From contig JANQFR010000002.1 of assembly GCA_028277745.1 (NCBI GenBank), positions 23,153-87,152 of the forward strand: a DNA stretch of 64,000 nt, given 5' to 3'. The position numbers were made by a program, and so were the translations under genes. The DNA is from Phycisphaeraceae bacterium (GTDB lineage Bacteria > Planctomycetota > Phycisphaerae > Phycisphaerales > Phycisphaeraceae). The number at the start of each line of letters is the position of its first letter. The stretch's first letter is position 1. Shown here one piece after another: positions 42,782 to 48,960 of the stretch. The notes under the pieces are model-generated. The model was not told where the DNA came from. It saw nothing but the letters and a program-made list of their open reading frames with translations, and searched no databases.

Positions 42782-43306
42782 ATGACGATGTTTCAGCCCT
42801 TTCGCACGACGGCCGGCGCCCGCGTGCTGCTGTTCGGGGCCGGGCTGCTCGCGGCGGCGCTGCTGACGGGCTGCTCGTCGTCCGAGGGGGACATCGTCTT
42901 CCGGGACCCGCCCTCCGACACGCGGCGAACCTCGGCGCGGAGCGGCTCCCGGGCGTCGCAGCAGCAGGCCAAGTCGCGGCGATCGGTTCAGGAGGCGATG
43001 AAGCCGGTGAAACAGCTCATCGGCCTGCACGGCAAAAAGATGTTCAACCTCCGGCTGGCGACCGCGATCTACTACCACGACCACCTCGCCTGGCCGCGGC
43101 GGGCGGAGGACCTCGAGCCCTACGGCGTGGCGGCCGACGACTTCTTCTCCCTGCGGTTCGAGCCCGACGGGGACGCCAAAGTCAATATATACTTCCACGA
43201 AGAAAAACTGGGCCAAGGGCGGCTCGGGGTCCTCCGCCCCACAACCCCGCGGACTCAGGGTGACCCGGCCGCGATCGACAACCGGCCGGGCCCGGACCCA
43301 CCCTGA
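42782..43306 (+). CDS. Lipoprotein of unknown function
   Basis: A 174-residue product with a lipoprotein signal (LLFGAGLLAAALLTGC, lipidated Cys) followed by a Ser/Arg/Gln-rich linker and a compact domain with LRLATAIYYHDHLAWPRRAEDL (quoted at about residues 94-115), VAADDFFSLRFEPDGDAKVN. It is likely outer-membrane or periplasmic. The start is the first ATG at 42782, 14 bp after the sigma fusion gene; an AGGA lies just upstream, so the two may be co-transcribed. That makes it a candidate partner of the sigma fusion. No known family is recognised. Confidence 0.65.
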   Translation: MTMFQPFRTTAGARVLLFGAGLLAAALLTGCSSSEGDIVFRDPPSDTRRTSARSGSRASQQQAKSRRSVQEAMKPVKQLIGLHGKKMFNLRLATAIYYHDHLAWPRRAEDLEPYGVAADDFFSLRFEPDGDAKVNIYFHEEKLGQGRLGVLRPTTPRTQGDPAAIDNRPGPDPP

Positions 43307-43330
43307 CCGATGTGTGAAAATCCTGTATGG

Positions 43331-43363
43331 ACGTCATCTCCGTGTCAGATATGACGTTACCAT
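43331..43363 (+). promoter_or_regulatory. Inverted repeat / PHO-box-like site before btaA
   Basis: ACGTCAT (43331-43337) and ATGACGT (43351-43357) form a perfect inverted repeat. Read as direct repeats, ACGTCAT and GTGTCAG lie 11 bp apart, each matching 5 of 7 bases of the PHO-box half-site CTGTCAT. Betaine-lipid genes are induced by phosphate limitation in other bacteria. Confidence 0.35.
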
Positions 43364-43406
43364 GCTTTCTGTACCGAGGCGCGTCCCTTTACCGCGAGAC
43401 CCCAGC

Positions 43407-44672
43407 ATGGCAGCATCCGCCGCGACGCAGTCGCACGCGTTGACGACTGACTACCTCCGCGAAGCCGTCCACCACAACCGCAAGGCCTCCAAGCAGGGCG
43501 TCCTCGAACGCCTGTTCACGCTCTGGTTCCGCGGCTGGGTGTACAACCAGATCTGGGAGGACCCCCGCGTCGACGCCGACGCCATGCAGCTTGGCCCCGG
43601 CAGCCGGGTGCTGACCATCAGCTCCGGCGGGTGCAACGTGCTCAACTATCTGCTCAACGATCCCGAGCAGGTCGTCGCCATCGACCTGAACACCTGCCAC
43701 ATGTCGCTCTGCCGGCTCAAGCTCGCCGCCGTCCGGCACCTGCCCGCGCACGACGATTTCTACCGCATGTTCGGCCACGGCGAGGGCGAGGAAAACCTCG
43801 ACAACTACAACGCCCACCTGCGCCATCACCTCGACGACACCACCCGTCATTACTGGGAGTCGACCGACTGGCCGTCGAAGAAACTCAAGATCGGCACCAA
43901 GCGCCTCAAGTACCTCCGCAAGGGGTTCTATAACGCCTCCAAGCTCGGCCAGCTCATCCGCATCGCCCATATCCTCGGACGCATCACCGGCACGCCGTAC
44001 GAGCGCCTGCTGGACGCCAAGACCCGCGAAGAGCAGCAGCAGTTCTTCGACGAGGTGGTCGCGCCCTACTTCGACAACGCGTTCGTCAAGTGGGCCACCC
44101 GCAACCCGCTCACCGGCTTCAGCCTCGGCATCCCGCCCAGCCAGTACAAGATCATGCACGCCGAGTCCGGCGGCAAGGTCTGCCAGGTGTTCCGCGAACG
44201 CGTGCGCCGGCTGGTGGTCGACTTCCCGATGCAGGAAAACTATTTCGCCTGGCAGGCGTTCGGCCGGCGGTACGACCACGAGAACCGCCGGGCGATCCCC
44301 GACTACCTCCGTGAAGAGAGCTTCCCGGTGCTGCGGGACCGGATCGGCCGGGTCGAGACGCACGTCATGTCGCTGACGCGCTACCTGCATTCCCAGCCCA
44401 GCGATTCGCTCAACCGGTTCGTGCTGCTCGACAGCCAGGACTGGATGCCGCCGCACGTGATCGCCGAGCTGTGGCGGGAGATCGACCGCGTCGGCCAGCC
44501 GGGCACGCGCATCATCTTCCGCACCTCGGGCAGCGAGTCGCCGATCGAGACCGCCCTGCCGCCCGAGCTGCGCAGCCGGTTCGTCTACGAACGCGAAGCC
44601 TCCGCGGCGTACTACGACCAGGACCGCTCCGCGATCTACGGCGGGTTCCACCTGTACCTCAAGCCGCAATAA
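43407..44672 (+). CDS. btaA: S-adenosylmethionine:diacylglycerol 3-amino-3-carboxypropyl transferase
   Basis: A 421-residue enzyme of the BtaA/DUF3419 family. It transfers the 3-amino-3-carboxypropyl group of S-adenosylmethionine to diacylglycerol, the first step of betaine lipid (DGTS) synthesis. Recognisable features are YNQIWEDPRVD, VLTISSGGCNVLNYL (SAM site, about residues 70-84), AIDLNTCHMSLCRLKLAA and the C-terminal RIIFRTSGSESPIE. The ATG at 43407 is used because family N-termini begin close to TTDYLREAVHHN; the frame is open further upstream. It is followed after 40 bp by btaB, forming the complete pathway. These lipids replace phospholipids under phosphate shortage. Confidence 0.9.
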   Translation: MAASAATQSHALTTDYLREAVHHNRKASKQGVLERLFTLWFRGWVYNQIWEDPRVDADAMQLGPGSRVLTISSGGCNVLNYLLNDPEQVVAIDLNTCHMSLCRLKLAAVRHLPAHDDFYRMFGHGEGEENLDNYNAHLRHHLDDTTRHYWESTDWPSKKLKIGTKRLKYLRKGFYNASKLGQLIRIAHILGRITGTPYERLLDAKTREEQQQFFDEVVAPYFDNAFVKWATRNPLTGFSLGIPPSQYKIMHAESGGKVCQVFRERVRRLVVDFPMQENYFAWQAFGRRYDHENRRAIPDYLREESFPVLRDRIGRVETHVMSLTRYLHSQPSDSLNRFVLLDSQDWMPPHVIAELWREIDRVGQPGTRIIFRTSGSESPIETALPPELRSRFVYEREASAAYYDQDRSAIYGGFHLYLKPQ

Positions 44673-44712
44673 TCGCCCAGGCCGGCCGCCCTCTTCCCGG
44701 CTCGCTGCCGCC

Positions 44713-45357
44713 ATGACCCAAGCCGCGCACGAACACGCCCGCGCCATGGACCGGATGTACCGCTACACGCGGCACGTCTACGACCTGTCCCGCCGCTACT
44801 ACCTCTTCGGCCGCGACACCCTCCTCCAACGCATGGACCTGCGGCCTGACGACCGCGTCCTCGAAGTCGGCTGCGGCACCGCCCGGAACCTGATCCGGCT
44901 CGCCCGGCGGACCGACCGCCAGCCCCTCTTCGGCCTCGACGCCGCCCAGGTCATGATCGACACCGCCCAGCGCAGCGTCGACCGCGCCCGCCTCGCCGAC
45001 CGCATCACCCTCCGGCAGGGCCTCGCCGAGCAGCTCGACCCCGCCGCCTTCGGCGTCGACCACTTCGACGCGGTCTTCTTCTCCTACTCGCTCTCCATGA
45101 TCCCGACCTGGCCCCAGGCCCTCAACGCGGCGCTGGCCCATCTCGCCCCGGGACGTACGCTCTACGTCGTCGACTTCTGGGACCAGGCGAGCCTGCCCCG
45201 CTGGTTTGCCGCCGGCCTCAAACGGTGGCTCGCCCTCTTCCACGTCCACCACCGCCCGGAACTGCTCGACGCGATGCGCCGCCGCGACGACTGCGAGCTG
45301 ACCCTGCAGCCCATCGGCGGGCGCTACGCCTACCTCGCGTCATTGACCAAACGCTGA
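44713..45357 (+). CDS. btaB: Diacylglyceryl-homoserine N-methyltransferase
   Basis: A 214-residue class I methyltransferase. The SAM motif is VLEVGCGTARNLIRLAR (about residues 50-66), followed by LFGLDAAQVMIDTAQ and FFSYSLSMIPTWPQAL. Downstream of btaA it is assigned to BtaB, which trimethylates diacylglycerylhomoserine to DGTS using three S-adenosylmethionines at the cytoplasmic membrane. The family-specific N-terminus MDRMYRYTRHVYDLSRRYYL supports this. In some genomes btaA and btaB are fused; here they are separate. It ends 27 bp before a family C repeat. Confidence 0.9.
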   Translation: MTQAAHEHARAMDRMYRYTRHVYDLSRRYYLFGRDTLLQRMDLRPDDRVLEVGCGTARNLIRLARRTDRQPLFGLDAAQVMIDTAQRSVDRARLADRITLRQGLAEQLDPAAFGVDHFDAVFFSYSLSMIPTWPQALNAALAHLAPGRTLYVVDFWDQASLPRWFAAGLKRWLALFHVHHRPELLDAMRRRDDCELTLQPIGGRYAYLASLTKR

Positions 45358-45384
45358 GCCGGGCCGCGCTCAACGACTTCCGGT

Positions 45385-45431
45385 CCATCCGCCATCTCAC
45401 ATCTGCCATCTGCCATCTGCCATCTGCCATT
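45385..45431. repeat. Repeat family C (single arm, extended)
   Basis: CCATCCGCCATCTCACATCT followed by four CATCTGC-type units. It matches the right arm of the composite repeat at 35118-35150 but is longer by tandem expansion. No opposite arm is present. Confidence 0.8.
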
Positions 45432-45443
45432 CAATCAGCCCCT

Positions 45444-45473
45444 TTGGCCAACCATCATGCAACCTGTTCTAAT
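45444..45473 (+). promoter_or_regulatory. Leaderless-type promoter of hisD
   Basis: TTGGCC (45444-45449), an 18-bp spacer and TCTAAT (45468-45473) end six bases before the ATG at 45480. Confidence 0.5.
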
Positions 45474-45479
45474 GGGGCC

Positions 45480-46808
45480 ATGTCCGCCCGACTCCCGATT
45501 TATGACCTGGCTTCGCAAGACGGCGTCGCGGCGTTCGAGCAACGCCTCGGCCGGCTGCGGGCCTCCTCCTCGCTGAGCGACCAGTACCGACAGGTCGCCG
45601 CCGACCTGATCGAACAGACCCGGCGCGACGGCGACGCCGCGATCGTCGCCCACATGCGCCAATGGACCGACCCGGACTTCACCGCGGACCGCATCCGCGT
45701 CGGCCGCGACGAGTTGGAGAAGGCCGACGCGGCCCTGACCGGCGAGCTGCGCAGCGCGATTGGGCAGGCGATCGGGCAGGTGACCGAATACCAGGCGCAC
45801 ATCAGGCCGAGCGACCCCGACCCGATCACGATCCACGGCGCCGAGCTGGGCCTGCGGTTCACCCCGATCACGCCGGCGGGCCTGCTGGTGCCCGGCGGCA
45901 GCGCGGTGCTGTTCAGTACGCTGATCATGCTGGCCGTGCCCGCGATCGTGGCGGGGGTGGACCCCAAGGCGATCAGCGTGGTCACGCCCCAGCCGTACCG
46001 CAAGGAGGGCGAGCCGGCCCGGGACGTCTCGCCGATCACGCTGGCGGTGGCCAACATGCTCGGGATCGAGCGGGTCTACCGGATCGGCGGCCCGCCCGCG
46101 GTCGCGGCGCTGGCCCACGGGACCGACACGGTCACGCCGGTGAACCTCATCGCGGGCCCGGGCCACCCGGTGGTGCAGGCGGCGAAGCTGATGCTCCGCG
46201 GCGTGGTCGGCACGGACGACTACTACGGCGCCAGCGAGGCGGTGGTGATCGCGGACCAGACGGCCGACCCCCGCCGCGTGGCTGCGGACCTGATGGCCCA
46301 GGCCGAGCACGACCCGGGCAAGTGCTTCCTCGTGGCGTGGGACCGCGGCGTGATCGAGGCGGTGGAGCGGGAGATGGACCGGCAGGCCCCGGGCCGGCGG
46401 CGGCGGGACGCGATCGAGCGGTCGCTGGCCGAGGAGTCGTGCGCGGTGCTGGCGCGAGACCTCAATGAAGCAGCGGCGATCGCCGACCGCCTCGCGGCCG
46501 AGCACGTCAACCTCGCCGTGGCCGACCCCGCCGCCCTGCTGGCGCGGCTCCAACACGGCGGGGAGTTCTTCCTGGGTGACGCAACCCCTGTAGCGGCAGG
46601 AGATTACTACGCCGGCCCGTCGCACGTCCTGCCCACCGGCACGACGGCGCGGTACGCCAGCGGGGTCAGCGTCTACACCTTCCTCAAGCGCAGCGGCACG
46701 GTCGCCTACCGCAACGGCATGCCCCCCCAGGCGATCGCCGACATCGCCGCCATGGCCGACGCCGAGGGCCTCGACGGCCACGCCGACTCGGTGCGCGTGC
46801 GGGGTTGA
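45480..46808 (+). CDS. hisD: Histidinol dehydrogenase (diverged)
   Basis: A 442-residue enzyme of the HisD family, which oxidises L-histidinol to L-histidine in two NAD-dependent steps. The zinc ligands are conserved in QAEHD, GDYYAGPSHVLPTG and GLDGHADSV, and the catalytic Glu-His pair in AAEHVNLAV. Several otherwise strongly conserved stretches differ: IAGPGHPVVQAAK for the usual GPGN-x-Y-V-x-x-AK, and GTDDYYGASEAV for GIDMxAGPSE. It may be a lineage-specific HisD or a HisD-like enzyme for another amino alcohol. No other his gene is nearby. ATG at 45480 is preceded by a leaderless-type promoter. Confidence 0.88.
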   Translation: MSARLPIYDLASQDGVAAFEQRLGRLRASSSLSDQYRQVAADLIEQTRRDGDAAIVAHMRQWTDPDFTADRIRVGRDELEKADAALTGELRSAIGQAIGQVTEYQAHIRPSDPDPITIHGAELGLRFTPITPAGLLVPGGSAVLFSTLIMLAVPAIVAGVDPKAISVVTPQPYRKEGEPARDVSPITLAVANMLGIERVYRIGGPPAVAALAHGTDTVTPVNLIAGPGHPVVQAAKLMLRGVVGTDDYYGASEAVVIADQTADPRRVAADLMAQAEHDPGKCFLVAWDRGVIEAVEREMDRQAPGRRRRDAIERSLAEESCAVLARDLNEAAAIADRLAAEHVNLAVADPAALLARLQHGGEFFLGDATPVAAGDYYAGPSHVLPTGTTARYASGVSVYTFLKRSGTVAYRNGMPPQAIADIAAMADAEGLDGHADSVRVRG

Positions 46809-46880
46809 TCTTTGTATAGCGTAAGATATACTTGGGATGGTAGTGACACCACCGCTAGGTATTCTCGCTTTTCAGAGAAT
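46805..46880 (+). promoter_or_regulatory. Promoter and inverted repeats before hicAB
   Basis: TTGATC (46805-46810), a 16-bp spacer and TATACT (46827-46832) form a good promoter that begins in the hisD stop region. The palindrome GTATA...TATAC spans the -10, and ATTCTC-8-GAGAAT (46861-46880) lies downstream. Both could be HicB operators, as HicB-type antitoxins repress their own promoter. Confidence 0.55.
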
Positions 46881-46897
46881 GACTAGGGAACTGTCAC

Positions 46898-47104
46898 ACG
46901 GCTGGCGACAAACGTTTTTCTGAAGTACGGAAGCTTCTCGAATCCCATGGCTGGACATTAGGACGCATCCGTGGCTCTCACCACACGTTCATCAAAGCGG
47001 GACACCACGCGGTCACGATCCCGGTCCACCGCAACCGGGTCAAGCCGGTCTACGTCCGACTCGCGGAAAAAGCCGTCGCGGGCGGCCTCCAAGCCGAAGG
47101 CTAA
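46898..47104 (+). CDS. hicA: HicA-family mRNA interferase toxin lacking a standard start codon
   Basis: The frame encodes a complete HicA fold: FSEVRKLLESHGW, IRGSHHTFIK with the catalytic-histidine motif GSHH, and AVTIPVHRNRVKPVYVR, ending with TAA at 47102. HicA is a small double-stranded-RNA-binding-fold RNase that cleaves mRNAs when free of HicB. No ATG, GTG or TTG exists in frame between the upstream TGA (46880-46882) and the conserved core. The best-placed start is ACG at 46898, where AGGGA lies eight bases upstream and family length is normal (68 residues). Either ACG is a weak start, which would keep toxin levels low, or an ATG-to-ACG change has silenced the gene. Confidence 0.75.
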   Translation, partial: TAGDKRFSEVRKLLESHGWTLGRIRGSHHTFIKAGHHAVTIPVHRNRVKPVYVRLAEKAVAGGLQAEG

Positions 47105-47123
47105 GCAGGCGGTCGACCGCCCG

Positions 47124-47486
47124 ATGGACCCGGTCATTCTGGAGCGGGCGCGGGCCCTCTCCGCCCGGTACCGCATCGTCCTCGAACCCGAGGAAGAACT
47201 GGGGTACGTCGGCCACCCCCTCGAGATGCCCGGCGTGATGGACGACGGCCAAACGCCTGACGAGTGCGTCGCCAAGGTGCGGGAAGCGATCGCCACGACC
47301 GTGGGCATGATGCTGGAACAGGGCCAAGCCCCGCCGCCCCCGGCCAACGGTGAAAAACGGACCGCACAGATCAACGTCCGCGTCACCGAGGAGGAAAAGG
47401 CTCAATTCGAAGCGGCGGCGCGCCGGGACGGGTTCCGCGGAGTGTCTGATTTCCTGCGAGCCGCGGGGTTGACGCTGGTGCGTTAG
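47124..47486 (+). CDS. hicB: HicB-family antitoxin
   Basis: A 120-residue antitoxin. The N-terminal half has the HicB RNase-H-like partial fold: RYRIVLEPEEELGYVGHPLE, MPGVMDDGQTPDECVAKVREAI. The C-terminal 45 residues (INVRVTEEEKAQFEAAARRD and FRGVSDFLRAAG) look like a ribbon-helix-helix DNA-binding domain for autoregulation. It binds and neutralises HicA. It begins 19 bp after hicA; ATG at 47124 is used although the frame is open to 46971, because everything upstream is antisense-like shadow of hicA. Its 3' end overlaps the convergent PH-domain gene by four bases. Confidence 0.88.
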   Translation: MDPVILERARALSARYRIVLEPEEELGYVGHPLEMPGVMDDGQTPDECVAKVREAIATTVGMMLEQGQAPPPPANGEKRTAQINVRVTEEEKAQFEAAARRDGFRGVSDFLRAAGLTLVR

Positions 47487-48085
47487 CCCCGGTACCGCCG
47501 CAGGGTCTGGACCACCTTCTGATGCACCTCGAACGGGCGGGCGATCATGATCCAGAAGGCGTCGGTGAAGGCGGTGCCGGCGGTCGCGAAGCCGATGGTG
47601 CCCAGGCCCACGAGCTGCTCGCGGAGAGTGCGGATGACCTCGGTCTGCTGGACCTTTTCGAGCGGGGCTTCGTACACGTTGACGCGGAGGACGCCCTCGA
47701 CGCGGATGACCCGCCGATCGGTCAGGACGTACGCCCGGCTGAGCCACTCCATGAACTCCCAGAACAGGCGCAGGGCGATGATCGCCACGCCGACGACCGC
47801 GGTTTCGGTCTGATAGGCGCCGAGGAAGAAATAGCCCGCGATCAGCACGGCGATCATGGTCGCCAGCCCGAGCGCGACCAGGGTCTTGAGCGGCCGCAGG
47901 AGGATGAACCAGGGGCTGGGCTTGAGCAGGAGGACGATGATTTCGCCGGGCTGGATCAGGTGGGCGGGGAGCATGGCCGCGGCACGGGCGGTCATGTCGT
48001 CGTTGGCGTCCTCGGCGCATCCCTCGGCGCGTCGGGCGTCAGGCGGGGGCGCCTGACGCGGGGGTTTGGGGTCGGCGACGATCAA
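47483..48085 (-). CDS. Bacterial PH-domain (bPH2/DUF304) membrane protein
   Basis: A 200-residue protein with two transmembrane helices (about residues 64-100) followed by a bacterial pleckstrin-homology-like domain: RAYVLTDRRVIRVEGVLR, EAPLEKVQQTEVIRTLREQL, then GTIGFATAGT. The motif Y-x-L-T-D-R-R is diagnostic. The role is unknown; related YdbS-like proteins are envelope proteins. Its start overlaps the hpt stop codon by four bases (ATGA-type), so they form an operon. It converges on hicB with a four-base overlap of the stops. Confidence 0.85.
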   Translation of the reverse strand: MIVADPKPPRQAPPPDARRAEGCAEDANDDMTARAAAMLPAHLIQPGEIIVLLLKPSPWFILLRPLKTLVALGLATMIAVLIAGYFFLGAYQTETAVVGVAIIALRLFWEFMEWLSRAYVLTDRRVIRVEGVLRVNVYEAPLEKVQQTEVIRTLREQLVGLGTIGFATAGTAFTDAFWIMIARPFEVHQKVVQTLRRYRG

Positions 48086-48648
48086 CGCGTGTACACCTCT
48101 TGCCTCAGCGTACAGATGTCGGGGAGGTTGCGGTAATAATCGTCATAATCGAGGCCGTAGCCGACGACAAATTCGTCGGGGATGTCGAAGGCCACGTAAT
48201 CGACCGCCGCCTCCATCGCCTCGGGCCGCTCCTTGCGGAGCAGGACGCAGGACCGCAGCGACTCGGGGCTGCGTTTTTGAATCATTTCCCGGGCAAGACT
48301 TAGGGTATTTCCCGAATCCAGGATATCGTCGATGATGAGGATGTGCCGGTCTTCGAGCGAATCGGGGAGCTTGGTCAGGGCCGCCTCGACGCTGGCCCCG
48401 CGGCTGGCGGTGGCCCGGCCGGGGTAGCTGGTGACGGACATGACCCGGATCTGCATACGCAGGGGCATCTTCCGGATCAGGTCGGACACGAAAATGATGC
48501 TGCCGGTCAGGATCGGGACCAGGGTGATCTCCTGATCCTCCACCGCGGCGTCCGGGCCCAGGTCGGCCACGATCTGCCCGGCCAGCTCATGGACCCGCTG
48601 GGCGATCGCCTCGCGGTCGATCAGCACCCGTTCGATATCGGCTTGCAT
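48082..48648 (-). CDS. hpt: Hypoxanthine (guanine) phosphoribosyltransferase
   Basis: A 188-residue cytoplasmic purine-salvage enzyme that makes IMP (and GMP) from the base and PRPP. The PRPP loop LIIDDILDSGNT is at residues 104-115, ILTGSIIFVSDLIRKM at 46-61 carries the early PPi loop, and VVGYGLDYDDYYRNLPDI is the Mg/base-binding C-terminal motif. ATG at 48648 fits family length; TACACT lies six bases upstream, indicating a leaderless transcript. The frame upstream to 48771 is repeat-family F sequence and is not coding. Confidence 0.93.
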   Translation of the reverse strand: MQADIERVLIDREAIAQRVHELAGQIVADLGPDAAVEDQEITLVPILTGSIIFVSDLIRKMPLRMQIRVMSVTSYPGRATASRGASVEAALTKLPDSLEDRHILIIDDILDSGNTLSLAREMIQKRSPESLRSCVLLRKERPEAMEAAVDYVAFDIPDEFVVGYGLDYDDYYRNLPDICTLRQEVYTR

Positions 48649-48695
48649 GGCGGTAGTGTAAACGAATCGCTGAACTGTCTTTGCCTGAGGCGGTT

Positions 48696-48903
48696 TGAAA
48701 CCGCGGATGAACGCAGATTGACGCGGATAGAAAGGGAGAGCGGCGGACTCGCCGCGAAAACCAATCAGCATTTTATTGTAAATAATTTAAATTTTATTGC
48801 TCCGTCTCGCCGCGGCCTGAATCGTATGGGCGGCTCAAACACCATCCTTGGTTTTACCCATTTCCCCACCATCGGCGTTCATCCGTGTTCATCTGCGGTT
48901 TCA
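48696..48903. repeat. Repeat family F inverted pair in a 312-bp intergenic region
   Basis: The left arm (48696-48728, TGAAACCGCGGATGAACGCA...) and right arm (48871-48903) are inverted copies identical at roughly 27 of 33 positions. Between them lie a small GCGGCG/CGCCGC hairpin and a locally AT-rich stretch (48772-48803). No gene was found in this gap, which lies between the divergent hpt and FlgI-like genes. Confidence 0.75.
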
Positions 48904-48924
48904 TGGCGCCAAGACGAATCGCCC

Positions 48925-48953
48925 TTGACCCACGGCGGGGCTTGGCGGACAAT
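48925..48953 (+). promoter_or_regulatory. Leaderless-type promoter of the FlgI-like gene
   Basis: TTGACC (48925-48930), a 17-bp spacer and GACAAT (48948-48953) end seven bases before the TTG at 48961, which is the only suitable start before the lipoprotein signal. Confidence 0.55.
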
Positions 48954-48960
48954 AGTCGCC

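Noticed and set aside
45385..45431. Possible CRISPR or minisatellite from repeated CATCTGC units
   Set aside because: Units are 7-10 bp without regular spacers, and the same sequence forms inverted arms elsewhere, so it is a dispersed hairpin repeat.
48343..48960. Upstream extension of the FlgI-like frame to 48343
   Set aside because: The extension crosses the divergent hpt gene and repeat family F, and lacks coding character. The lipoprotein signal right after TTG 48961 marks the true N-terminus.
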